From Ancylobacter novellus (GTDB lineage Bacteria; Pseudomonadota; Alphaproteobacteria; Rhizobiales; Xanthobacteraceae): a stretch of DNA of 46,542 bases. Made by a program: the position numbers and the translations under genes. The notes under the pieces are model-generated. The model was not told the origin of the DNA, did not search any database, and was given only the letters and a program-made list of their open reading frames with translations. Of the stretch, positions 26,642 to 34,082 are shown piece by piece (position 1 is the first letter of the stretch; every line of letters begins with the position of its first letter). The stretch covers positions 1 to 46,542 of the forward strand of contig QFQD01000034.1 of assembly GCA_003241485.1 (NCBI GenBank), read 5' to 3'.

Positions 26642-27789
26642 CACTTTACCACTCTCAGTGAAGGGCTGCGGGTCGCGACCGCGTAGCGCGGCGATGACTG
26701 GACAAGATAGGGATCGGGCCGGACCGGGCCCGGCGCCTCGACGAGAATGTCGAAGCGCGACGAGGCGTTTGAACGACCTATTCGTGGCGTCAGATAGGCG
26801 TGGAGCGTCTGGGGATCGATGTGCACCTCGCCTTGCGGGGCGATGAGATGCTGGCGGGTGGCGGCATCCTTCACCGCCTCGACATCGTCCGTCCCCACTT
26901 CCGCCAGCGAGAGAATGAGCAGCTTCATCGCGATGTAGGAGGCTTCCGCATCCGCCGAGGTGGAGGGTCCCTGCGGGAACATCGCGCGATAGGCGCGGGT
27001 GAAGGCCTCATTGGCCGGCGTGGCGAGGGAGGAGAAATAGACGCTGGAGCTCAGATGCCCGTCCACCGCGTCCGCACCGATCTCCTCCAGCTCCGGCTCG
27101 GACAGCGTGCAGCTCACCACCGGGATCACCCGGGGCTGGTCGATGCCGCGCGTGACGCAGGCCGCGCGCAGGCTGCGCAGGAAGGCATAGTTGCTGGTGC
27201 CAATGAGATTGTTGAACACGAAAGCGGGCCGGGCTTCGAGGATGGCCTCGACCACCTGGTCCATCTCCGTGTCGCCGACCGCGACATAGCGCTCGGCCAG
27301 CACCCGGGCGCCGCGCGCGGTCATCGCCTCGCGGAAGATGCGGGTGTTCTCCCACGCCCAGATATAGTTGGAGCCGACGCAGAACGCGCTCGAACCGATG
27401 GTCGCCAGCACATGATCGACGAGCGGGAGAACGTGCTGGTTCGGCGAGGCGCCGGTGTAGATGACGTTGTTGGAGCTCTCGAACCCCTCATAATGGGAGG
27501 GATACCAGAGCAGCGCGTCATGCTTCTCGAAGCAGGGGATCACTTCCTTGCGGCTGGAGGAAGTGTAGCAGCCGACGACGTGACGAATGCCCTCATGCAG
27601 CAGGTCGCGGCTGAGCGCGGCATAGCTGGCGAGATCGCCGCCCGGATTCACCACCACCGGCTCGATGGTGATATCCGCGGCCGGCTGCTCGGCAACCGCC
27701 AGCAGCGCGCCGTTCAGCATGGAACGGGCGACGATGCTGTAGGGTCCCGTGGTCGAGAACATGACCCCTATGCGGAAGTGCTGCGACAC
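26641..27789 (-). CDS. amiC: AmiC-type cytoplasmic amide sensor
   Basis: A 382-residue periplasmic-binding-protein fold without signal peptide, hence cytoplasmic, as expected for AmiC. Family-typical segments include GVMFSTTGPYSIVARSMLNG, VVGCYTSSSRKEVIPCFEK, ALLWYPSHYEGFESSNNVIY, GASPNQHVLPL, GSNYIWAWENTR and, near the end, PVRPDPYLVQSS. It should bind short amides and, when empty, hold AmiR inactive. I choose GTG 27789 because GGAG lies 6 bases upstream; TTG codons at 27810 and 27804 sit inside the terminator T-tract. First gene of the amide operon, directly behind the leader terminator. Confidence 0.88.
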   Translation of the reverse strand: MSQHFRIGVMFSTTGPYSIVARSMLNGALLAVAEQPAADITIEPVVVNPGGDLASYAALSRDLLHEGIRHVVGCYTSSSRKEVIPCFEKHDALLWYPSHYEGFESSNNVIYTGASPNQHVLPLVDHVLATIGSSAFCVGSNYIWAWENTRIFREAMTARGARVLAERYVAVGDTEMDQVVEAILEARPAFVFNNLIGTSNYAFLRSLRAACVTRGIDQPRVIPVVSCTLSEPELEEIGADAVDGHLSSSVYFSSLATPANEAFTRAYRAMFPQGPSTSADAEASYIAMKLLILSLAEVGTDDVEAVKDAATRQHLIAPQGEVHIDPQTLHAYLTPRIGRSNASSRFDILVEAPGPVRPDPYLVQSSPRYAVATRSPSLRVVK

Positions 27790-27801
27790 GCTTCGCTCCG
27801 A

Positions 27802-27842
27802 CAAAAACAAAAAACGCCCTCCGGTCGTCAGACCGTGGGCGT
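27802..27842 (-). terminator. Leader terminator in front of amiC
   Basis: On the minus strand ACGCCC-a-CGGTC, loop TGAC, GACCG-ga-GGGCGT forms an 11-bp stem followed by TTTTTTGTTTTTGT. It is a textbook intrinsic terminator placed only about 12 bases before the amiC start codon, so it must be read through for the operon to be expressed. Confidence 0.85.
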
Positions 27843-27923
27843 CTTTGCCACCAACCCGCAGCGCTAAACACGCCGTCGTTGGAAATGTTCACCAAATTGC
27901 CGCGACATTAGGCATCTTTGCCC
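27835..27923 (-). promoter_or_regulatory. Putative AmiR/ANTAR antiterminator RNA
   Basis: Two hairpins carry six-base loops with A at position 1 and G at position 4, the ANTAR recognition rule. The first has loop AAAGAT (27914-27919) closed by GGGC/GCCT. The second has loop AAAGAC (27841-27846) closed by GGC/GCC with a bulge and two more pairs. The 3' arm of the second hairpin (GCCCAC) is also the 5' arm of the terminator at 27802-27842, so the two folds exclude each other. The 57-base spacing is longer than usual, with another possible stem (CCAAC/GTTGG) between. Confidence 0.6.
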
Positions 27924-28058
27924 GCCGCTCTTTTGTTAGGCTCTCGTGTAGCCCCCTTTTTGTCAAGTGGTTTTGTCGCGCGAGCCAAAGGTAGATGTGG
28001 GCCGTGGCGCCTGACGCGCGGATCGGCCTTATCTCCGTTGCAAAATCCGGGCGATCAG

Positions 28059-28084
28059 GTCGCGGGCCGGCGCGGGCCCGCGAC
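28059..28084 (-). terminator. Hairpin after the LuxR-type regulator gene
   Basis: GTCGCGGGCC (28059-28068) and GGCCCGCGAC (28075-28084) form a perfect 10-bp GC-rich stem with a 6-base loop, three bases after the regulator stop codon. No long T-tract follows, so it may be a weak terminator or a 3'-end stabiliser. Confidence 0.55.
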
Positions 28085-28087
28085 GCC

Positions 28088-28750
28088 TCACATCAGCCGG
28101 CCGGCCCGGTTCGCCGCGCCGGGCGAGGTCTCGACATACTGGATGGCGCGGCGGATCAGATCGGGCAGCGTGGTGGCGCCCAGCTTCGCCTTGAGCTGAG
28201 AGCAGGTGTTCGCCACCGTCTTGTAGCTCACGCCCAGTTCCTCGGCGATCTGGCTGTAGTCGCGTCCATCGGCGAGCAGCGCCAGAGTCTGAAGCTCGCG
28301 CTGGGTGACGTCGGCCAGCGGCGTGTCCTTGCGCGCGCCCAGCAGCGCGACCTGCATCGCCAGTTCGTGGCTGATATAGGGCTGGCCGCGCCGCACGCGC
28401 TCGAACGCCTCCATCAGCGCGCCGGATGAGGTATCCTTCAGCACATAGCCATCGGCCCCGGCCTCCAGCGCGCGGCTGGCGATGACGGGATCGCCGTGCA
28501 TGGAGAAGACCAGAATGGGGATGCGCGCATTCTGCGCACGCAGCCGGCGCACCAGCAGAATGCCGCTGAGCCCGCTGCCGTGCAGCGCCAGATCGACGAT
28601 CACCATGTCCGGCTTCTCGCGGCGGAACAGCCGGTAGCCGGCGAGCACGGTGCCCGCTTCGAGCACCCGCTCCACCCCCCAGTCCTCCAGCAGGCGGCGG
28701 CAGCCCTGCAGCACGATGGGGTGATCGTCGATGACAAGAACGCTCATCAT
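28088..28750 (-). CDS. NarL/FixJ-family response regulator (LuxR-type)
   Basis: A 220-residue response regulator. The receiver domain has the acidic pair in VIDDHP, phospho-acceptor Asp53 (VIVDLAL) and Lys in YVLKD; the C-terminal LuxR helix-turn-helix contains LQTLALLADGRDYSQIAEELGVSYKTVANTCSQLKAKL. The start at 28750 (ATGATG) follows AAGGAAGG. No histidine kinase gene is next to it in the window. Its position beside the mxa cluster suggests control of methanol oxidation genes, comparable to MxaX or MxaB of other methylotrophs, but orthology cannot be shown from sequence reading alone. Confidence 0.88.
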   Translation of the reverse strand: MMSVLVIDDHPIVLQGCRRLLEDWGVERVLEAGTVLAGYRLFRREKPDMVIVDLALHGSGLSGILLVRRLRAQNARIPILVFSMHGDPVIASRALEAGADGYVLKDTSSGALMEAFERVRRGQPYISHELAMQVALLGARKDTPLADVTQRELQTLALLADGRDYSQIAEELGVSYKTVANTCSQLKAKLGATTLPDLIRRAIQYVETSPGAANRAGRLM

Positions 28751-28874
28751 GAAGCGGACACCTTCCTTGGAAAGCAGCAGGCGGACCGGCAGGTCCGTAA
28801 CGGCACGCGCGCAGGACGGACCGGCGCAGAACTATGGCACCTTGCATGCCCGGCGCGCGGCGTGGCGATGCGCC

Positions 28875-29450
28875 TCATGGCGTGCCCTCCCCCGCCGGCG
28901 GCGCATCGTCTGAGGGCCGGGGCGCCTCGCGCCGCAGCACGGCCAGCGCCGCCTCGCGCGTCAGCCCCTGAACGCGCAGATTGTAATAGTGCTGGCACAG
29001 ATCGCTGAATCCGCTGCGCGAGCCCTTCGCCGCCAGCGGGACGAAATCAGCGATGATCTCGCGAGCACTCTGCGTCACGCGAATCTCCTGCAGCATCGCC
29101 TCAAGCTGCACCGCGCGGTTGGCGATCATGCGGTCGGTCTCGCCGAAACGCGCATCCGCATCGGTGAGAATGGCGCGCCACGCCGCCACCCCCGGCGCGC
29201 CGGGCGCCACATCGTGCCCGGCGTCGCGGCTCGCCAGCCAGACATCGGGATCGTCCGAATCGGTGGGCTGCAGCCAGGTCTTGCGCGCCAGCGCCGAGCG
29301 GGTCGCATCGTCGCGCGCCGGCGCGGCGACCCGCTCGCGCGGCTCGGGCGGCGCCTCGCTCGGGCAGCCCGCCAGCGCGAGGGCCAGCCCGGCGCCGGCA
29401 AGCGCGCGGGAGAGCCGGGGCAGGGACAGTGTTGGCAGAGCGCTTTCCAT
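28875..29450 (-). CDS. Putative lipoprotein of unknown function next to mxa genes
   Basis: A 191-residue protein with a lipoprotein signal peptide: hydrophobic stretch then LALAGC, which puts the lipidated Cys at about residue 29. The mature part is Pro/Ala/Arg rich, then helical (RMIANRAVQLEAMLQEIRVTQSAREIIADFVPLAAKG, FSDLCQHYYNLRVQGLTREAALAVL). I do not recognise a named family. It precedes the response regulator by 124 bp in the same direction and is divergent from mxaF, so a role in methanol-dependent signalling is possible but unproven. Codon use is like its neighbours. Confidence 0.7.
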   Translation of the reverse strand: MESALPTLSLPRLSRALAGAGLALALAGCPSEAPPEPRERVAAPARDDATRSALARKTWLQPTDSDDPDVWLASRDAGHDVAPGAPGVAAWRAILTDADARFGETDRMIANRAVQLEAMLQEIRVTQSAREIIADFVPLAAKGSRSGFSDLCQHYYNLRVQGLTREAALAVLRREAPRPSDDAPPAGEGTP

Positions 29451-29623
29451 TTCTACTTATGACTTTCTTATTTGACGCGCCACTACTTGCAGTTTTGAAC
29501 ATTCCCCTGAGGCCAGCGGAAACGCCGCCCGAACGTCCGCCGGCAACGGACGGCGGCGCTACGCGCGCGCCAACCCCCTGAAATGGAAGCACTTTGTTGG
29601 GGCCACGGCAAGGGTTCAGCGCA

Positions 29624-29638
29624 GTATTGGCGCAATAC
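29624..29638. promoter_or_regulatory. Inverted repeat in mxaF upstream region, related copy at 29713-29728
   Basis: GTATTG-gcg-CAATAC is a perfect 6-bp-arm palindrome. Ninety bases downstream ATTGG-aatgcg-CCAAT (29713-29728) shares the GCGC(C)AATACC core. Two related sites in tandem are what a dimeric activator of mxaF would need. No protein can be assigned. Confidence 0.35.
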
Positions 29639-29768
29639 CCAACGTCCGGGGAAAAGTTCCCGATCCGAATTACCAACTCACCTAGAGACAGGGACGACTG
29701 TCGTGTCGAAGAATTGGAATGCGCCAATACCAATAATTAGAAGATCATAAGAGAATTTCTCACTGTTT

Positions 29769-29796
29769 GAAGTGCACCGCAAACGGGATGCACTTC
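29769..29796 (+). promoter_or_regulatory. Perfect inverted repeat upstream of mxaF
   Basis: GAAGTGCA (29769-29776) and TGCACTTC (29789-29796) are perfect 8-bp arms with a 12-bp spacer, centre to centre 20 bp, about 105 bp before the mxaF ATG. It may be an operator for a dimeric regulator or, if transcribed, a 5'-leader hairpin. Confidence 0.45.
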
Positions 29797-29899
29797 AGCC
29801 AACTCGACATGAAGAAAGCAAAGAGTTCGCGGCACCCCGAGGTTCGACCACGGGGGGATGCAGGACGACCTGGGAATTGGAAACGCGAGGGAAGACCCA

Positions 29900-31804
29900 A
29901 TGAGCCGAATGTACTCTTCGGTGTCCGCGCTCACCGTCGCCGCCGCACTGGCGGCCGCGGTCAGCCTCGGCGCCACGGCGCCGGCGGCTGCGAACGACAA
30001 GCTCGTCGAGCTGTCCAAGAGCACCGACAACTGGCCGATGACCGGCAAGAACTACAGCGCCAACAATTACAGCGAGGCCGACCAGATCAACAAGCAGAAC
30101 GTCAAGCAGCTCAAGGCTGCCTGGTCGTTCTCGACCGGTGTCCTCAGCGGGCATGAGGGAACGCCGCTGGTCGTCGACGGGGTGATGTACATCCACGCCC
30201 CGTTCCCGAACACGACCTTCGCGGTCTCCCTTGCCGAGCCCGGCAAGATCCTGTGGCAGCACAAGCCGAAGCAGAACCCGACCGCCCGCGCGGTGGCCTG
30301 CTGCGACGTCGTCAACCGCGGCCTCGCCTATTGGCCCGGCAACGGCACCGTGCCCCCGCTCATCATCAAGACCCAGCTCGACGGGCATGTCGTCGCGCTC
30401 AAGGCGGAGACCGGCGAGGAATACTGGAAGCTGGAGAACTCCGACATCAAGGTCGGCTCCACGCTCACCATCGCGCCCTATGTGGTGAAGGACACGGTGC
30501 TGATCGGCTCCTCGGGCGCGGAGCTCGGCGTGCGCGGCTACGTCACCGCCTATGACATCGCCACCGGCGCGCAGAAGTGGCGCGCCTACGCCACCGGCCC
30601 CGACAACGAGGTGCGCCTCGGCGACGACTTCAACAGCGCCAACCCGCATTACGGCCAGAAGGGCCTCGGGCAGGCGACGTGGGAAGGCGAGGCCTGGAAG
30701 ATCGGCGGCGGCACCAACTGGGGCTGGTACGCCTACGACCCCGGCACGAACCTGTTCTATTACGGCTCGGGCAACCCGGCGCCGTGGAACGAGACCATGC
30801 GTCCGGGCGACAACAAGTGGACGATGACCATCTGGGGTCGCGACGCCGACACCGGCATGGCCAAGTTCGGCTACCAGAAGACCCCGCATGACGAATGGGA
30901 CTATGCCGGCGTCAACGTCATGATGCTCTCCGAGCAGCAGGACAAGACGGGCAAGATGCGCAAGCTTCTCACCCATCCTGACCGTAACGGCATCGTCTAC
31001 ACGCTCGATCGCGAGAACGGCGACCTCGTTTCCGCCGACAAGATCGACGACACGGTCAACTGGGTGAAGCAGGTCGACCTCAAGACCGGCCTGCCGCAGC
31101 GCGATCCGGAATACGCGACCCGCATGGACCACAAGGGCCGCGACATCTGCCCGTCGGCCATGGGCTATCACAACCAGGGCCACGATTCCTACGATCCGCA
31201 GCGCAAGTCCTTCTTCATGGGCATCAACCACATCTGCATGGACTGGGAACCGTTCATGCTGCCCTATCGCGCGGGCCAGTTCTTCGTCGGCGCGACGCTG
31301 TGGATGTATCCCGGCCCGAAGGGCGACCGGCAGAAATATGAGGGCCTGGGCCAGGTGAAGGCCTATGACGCCATCAACAACAAGTACAAGTGGGAAGTGA
31401 TGGAGCGCTTCGCGGCTTGGGGCGGCACGCTCGCCACCGCTGGCGGCGTGATGTTCTACGGAACGCTGGACGGCTTCATCAAGGCCCGCGACAGCGACAC
31501 CGGCGAACTGCTCTGGAAGTTCAAGCTTCCCTCGGGCGTCATCGGCCACCCCATGACCTACACCCATAACGGCACGCAGTACGTCGCCATCTATTACGGC
31601 GTCGGTGGCTGGCCGGGCGTGGGCCTGGTGTTCGACCTCAACGACCCGACCGCCGGCCTCGGCTCGGTGGGCGCCTTCAAGCAGCTCCAGCACTACACCC
31701 AGATGGGTGGCGGCGTGATGGTGTTCTCGCTCGACGGCAAGAGCCCCTATGACGACCCGAACCTCGGCGAATACTCGAACGAGATCATCCGTTCGGGCGG
31801 CTGA
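29900..31804 (+). CDS. mxaF: Methanol dehydrogenase large subunit, calcium/PQQ type
   Basis: Periplasmic PQQ enzyme oxidising methanol to formaldehyde, 634 residues. Signal peptide of about 31 residues, mature N-terminus near NDKLVELSK. Eight-bladed propeller with tryptophan docking motifs, the vicinal disulfide Cys134-Cys135 (VACCDVV) and catalytic Asp334 in EWDYAGVN. Ala336, two residues after it, is the mark of calcium-dependent MxaF; lanthanide-dependent XoxF has Asp there. The chain is closely similar throughout to Methylobacterium MxaF. ATG 29900 follows GAGGGA. A strong hairpin comes right after the gene, probably letting MxaF be made in excess. Confidence 0.97.
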   Translation: MSRMYSSVSALTVAAALAAAVSLGATAPAAANDKLVELSKSTDNWPMTGKNYSANNYSEADQINKQNVKQLKAAWSFSTGVLSGHEGTPLVVDGVMYIHAPFPNTTFAVSLAEPGKILWQHKPKQNPTARAVACCDVVNRGLAYWPGNGTVPPLIIKTQLDGHVVALKAETGEEYWKLENSDIKVGSTLTIAPYVVKDTVLIGSSGAELGVRGYVTAYDIATGAQKWRAYATGPDNEVRLGDDFNSANPHYGQKGLGQATWEGEAWKIGGGTNWGWYAYDPGTNLFYYGSGNPAPWNETMRPGDNKWTMTIWGRDADTGMAKFGYQKTPHDEWDYAGVNVMMLSEQQDKTGKMRKLLTHPDRNGIVYTLDRENGDLVSADKIDDTVNWVKQVDLKTGLPQRDPEYATRMDHKGRDICPSAMGYHNQGHDSYDPQRKSFFMGINHICMDWEPFMLPYRAGQFFVGATLWMYPGPKGDRQKYEGLGQVKAYDAINNKYKWEVMERFAAWGGTLATAGGVMFYGTLDGFIKARDSDTGELLWKFKLPSGVIGHPMTYTHNGTQYVAIYYGVGGWPGVGLVFDLNDPTAGLGSVGAFKQLQHYTQMGGGVMVFSLDGKSPYDDPNLGEYSNEIIRSGG

Positions 31805-31831
31805 CGCTCCACGCGCCATCGCGCGCGGCTC

Positions 31832-31873
31832 TCGCCTGACGGGCGCACCATGTGCCGGGCCCCCGTCAGGCGA
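31832..31873 (+). terminator. Long hairpin after mxaF
   Basis: TCGCCTGACGGG (31832-31843) pairs perfectly over 12 bp with CCCGTCAGGCGA (31862-31873); the 18-base loop contains a further GCAC/GTGC stem. There is no T-tract after it, so it is likely an RNA 3'-protecting or partial attenuation element between mxaF and mxaJ. Confidence 0.7.
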
Positions 31874-31951
31874 CCTCCCCGCAGCCCCGTCTCATCCCGT
31901 TCCCGCGCGTCAGCCAGCTTGGCGGCCGACCGCGCGAAGGAGGAACAATCC

Positions 31952-32848
31952 ATGTCGCCTTCCACCTCTCACCGTCCCGCCGGGAGCCGACGCCGGATCG
32001 GCCGCGCCGCGCTCGTCGCCGCCAGCGTCGTGTTCGCCGGCCTCGCCAGCGCCGCCACGGTGGCGCCCGAGCAGGCCCCCGCCGCCGCTGCGAATGAACT
32101 GCGCGTGTGCGCCTCCACTGTCGAGGCGCCGTTCTCGGAGAAGGATTCGACCGGCTTCGAGGACCGCATCGCCAAGGTGCTGGCCGAAACCATGGGCCGC
32201 AAGCTCACCTTCGTGCGCAACGACAAGCCCGGCATCTATTTGGTGCGCGACCAGCTCGACAAGAAGAACTGCGACGTGGTCATGGGCGTCGATGTCGGCG
32301 ACGAGCGTGTGCTCACCTCCAAGCCCTATTACCGCACCGGCTACGTGCTGGTGACCAAGGCGGACCGCAACATCACCGCCAGCGACTGGCAGGACCAGCA
32401 GATCAAGGACCAGACGCGCTTCGCCGTCCGCTTCTACTCGCCGGCCGAAACGATGCTGAAGCGCATCGGCCGCTTCGAGGACAATGCGGCCTACATGTAT
32501 TCGCTGGTCAATTTCGTCTCCCGCCGCAACCAGTGGACCCAGGTGCCCGGCGACCGGCTGGTGACCGAGGTGGCGAGCGGCGAAGCCGATGTCGCGATCG
32601 CCTTCGCGCCGGAAGTCGCCCGCTATGTGAAGCAGTCGCCGACAGCGCTGCGCATGACGGTGATCTCCACCGACATCGAGCAGCCGAACGGCAAGCCGAT
32701 CCCCATGCACTACGACCAGGCCATCGGCGTGCGCAAGGACGACGCGGCGCTGCTCGGCGAGATCGACGCCGCGCTGGAAAAGGCGCGCCCGCAGATCGAG
32801 GCCATCCTGGTCGAGGAAGGCATCCCCCTGCTCAAGCCGAACAGCTGA
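31952..32848 (+). CDS. mxaJ: Methanol oxidation protein MxaJ
   Basis: A 298-residue periplasmic protein with a class-3 binding-protein (SBP_bac_3) fold. The signal peptide includes AALVAASVVFAGLASAA; the mature part begins ELRVCASTVEAPFSEKDSTGFEDRIAKV. MxaJ is needed for assembly of active methanol dehydrogenase; it contacts the MxaFI complex. ATG 31952 is preceded by AAGGAGGA; a longer open frame from 31850 runs through the hairpin and is not used. Second gene of the mxa operon. Confidence 0.93.
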   Translation: MSPSTSHRPAGSRRRIGRAALVAASVVFAGLASAATVAPEQAPAAAANELRVCASTVEAPFSEKDSTGFEDRIAKVLAETMGRKLTFVRNDKPGIYLVRDQLDKKNCDVVMGVDVGDERVLTSKPYYRTGYVLVTKADRNITASDWQDQQIKDQTRFAVRFYSPAETMLKRIGRFEDNAAYMYSLVNFVSRRNQWTQVPGDRLVTEVASGEADVAIAFAPEVARYVKQSPTALRMTVISTDIEQPNGKPIPMHYDQAIGVRKDDAALLGEIDAALEKARPQIEAILVEEGIPLLKPNS

Positions 32849-32913
32849 GCCGAGAACGCCCGGCAGCCCCGCGCCGCCGCCGGCCTCCCCCGTTCCGACG
32901 CGAAGAAGGTCCT

Positions 32914-33492
32914 ATGCGAACGACAACCCTTGTGAAGACGGCAGCGGCACTCATCACCGTCGGCACCCTCGTCTGGGGTGCCCACGCCGCCATCATGCTG
33001 ACCAACACCGTCACCGGCCAGCCGCTGGATCTGTCCGAAGCACCGGAGGAAGGGCGCGATACGGAGGCGGTGAAGACCTTCCTGCAGACCGGCGTAAACA
33101 TCTACAACGAGAAGCAGATCTGCTTGCCGAAGGCGCATGAGATCTTCCTGTCCATGTGCTCGGGCTGTCATGGACATTATGCCGAGGGCAAGATCGGGCC
33201 GGGCCTCAACGATTCCTACTGGACCTATCCGAAGAACGAGACCGACCAGGGCCTGTTCGAGACGATCTTCGGCGGCGCGAACGGGCAGATGGGCCCGATG
33301 TACGGCGCGCTGAACATGAACGAGATGCTGCTCGTCATGGCCTGGGTCCGGCATGTCTACAAGGACGACCCGAAGGGCGCGGTCTGGCTGACCAGCGAAC
33401 AGCGCAGCAAATTCAAGCCCTTCGACGCGAACGCCCCGCACATCGAGCCAGCCGAGGAGCTGCTTCCCCAGTGCGGTGGTCCGGCGGGCTGA
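32914..33492 (+). CDS. mxaG: Cytochrome cL, electron acceptor of methanol dehydrogenase
   Basis: A 192-residue periplasmic c-type cytochrome with signal peptide (TAAALITVGTLVWGAHA), one heme site CSGCH (82-86) and a distal Met supplied by the GQMGPMYGALNMNEM region. Long N-terminal and C-terminal extensions are typical of MxaG and of its specificity for MxaF. Electrons from reduced PQQ pass to it and then to cytochrome cH and the oxidase. ATG 32914 follows GAAGAAGG. Confidence 0.95.
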   Translation: MRTTTLVKTAAALITVGTLVWGAHAAIMLTNTVTGQPLDLSEAPEEGRDTEAVKTFLQTGVNIYNEKQICLPKAHEIFLSMCSGCHGHYAEGKIGPGLNDSYWTYPKNETDQGLFETIFGGANGQMGPMYGALNMNEMLLVMAWVRHVYKDDPKGAVWLTSEQRSKFKPFDANAPHIEPAEELLPQCGGPAG

Positions 33493-33536
33493 ACCCGCCG
33501 GCAACAAGAAGCGATGGAAACCCAAGGAGACAGACC

Positions 33537-33854
33537 ATGAGCATGATCGACCGCAGCGTGAAGTTTACGTGCCTCCTCGCCGGCGCCGGAGCGCTCGGCC
33601 TCGCCATGGTGGTCAGCGCCGCCGCCTATGACGGCACCAACTGCAAGGCGCCGGGCAATTGCTGGGAACCCAAGCCGGGCTATCCCGAGAAGGTGGCCGG
33701 CTCGAAATACGACCCCAAGCACGACCCGAAAGAGGTCAACAAGCAGTCTGAATCCATCAAGGCGATGGAAGCGCGCAACGCCCAGCGCGTCGAGTATTTC
33801 CAGAAGAGCGGCAAGTTCGTATACGACGTCAGCAAGATTCCGACCGCCAACTGA
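33537..33854 (+). CDS. mxaI: Methanol dehydrogenase small subunit
   Basis: A 105-residue precursor: signal peptide of about 30 residues, then the Lys-rich beta subunit beginning near YDGTNCKAPGNCWEPKPGYPE. The two cysteines, the KHDPKEVNKQ segment and the helix AMEARNAQRVEYFQKSGKFVYDV are family constants. It wraps around MxaF in the alpha2-beta2 enzyme. Presence of mxaI is another mark of the calcium type, since XoxF systems lack it. AAGGAGA lies upstream of ATG 33537. Confidence 0.96.
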   Translation: MSMIDRSVKFTCLLAGAGALGLAMVVSAAAYDGTNCKAPGNCWEPKPGYPEKVAGSKYDPKHDPKEVNKQSESIKAMEARNAQRVEYFQKSGKFVYDVSKIPTAN

Positions 33855-33923
33855 GTGCCCGCCGGAACGCGCGCTCGTCGCGACCCCTCCGTTCCGGGCC
33901 ACTCGTTTCGAGAACCCACTTGC

Positions 33924-33950
33924 GGGCGGACGCCATTCTCCTGTCCGCCC
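33924..33950 (+). terminator. Hairpin between mxaI and mxaR
   Basis: GGGCGGAC (33924-33931) pairs perfectly with GTCCGCCC (33943-33950) across 11 bases. A second, longer-looped stem, CCGGAACG/CGTTCCGG (33862-33869/33890-33897), lies before it. Together they occupy the 228-bp gap between structural and accessory mxa genes, fitting a step-down in expression. No T-tract follows. Confidence 0.6.
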
Positions 33951-34082
33951 CGCGATCCTCCGGGCACCCGCCCGGCAGTGGGCAACTGGCGCGGTCGACG
34001 TCGCGCATCCGCGTCGCGTCGGCCGTGCCCCCTTCGGGTTCGGCCCACGCGCCGCGCCCTGCACGGTGGAAGGACGTCCCGC

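Larger units (their letters stand above)
29451..29899. other. Long mxaF upstream regulatory region
   Basis: About 450 bp between the divergent lipoprotein gene and mxaF, more AT-rich from 29690 to 29830. No gene was seen. It holds several inverted repeats (29624-29638, 29687-29702, 29713-29728, 29769-29796) listed separately where they look meaningful. A GAGGGA ribosome site lies just before mxaF. Confidence 0.75.

Noticed and set aside
27938..27966. TTGACA at 27961-27966 as the -35 box of the amide operon promoter
   Set aside because: No credible -10 hexamer at 16-18 bases (GAGCCT or similar); kept only as a weak possibility.
29795..31819. Minus-strand open frame of 674 codons over mxaF
   Set aside because: Antisense of mxaF, produced by GC-rich codon bias.
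32107..33492. Long plus-strand open frame that would fuse to mxaG
   Set aside because: The first 800 bases are mxaJ read out of frame; the true mxaG start is ATG 32914 with a signal peptide.
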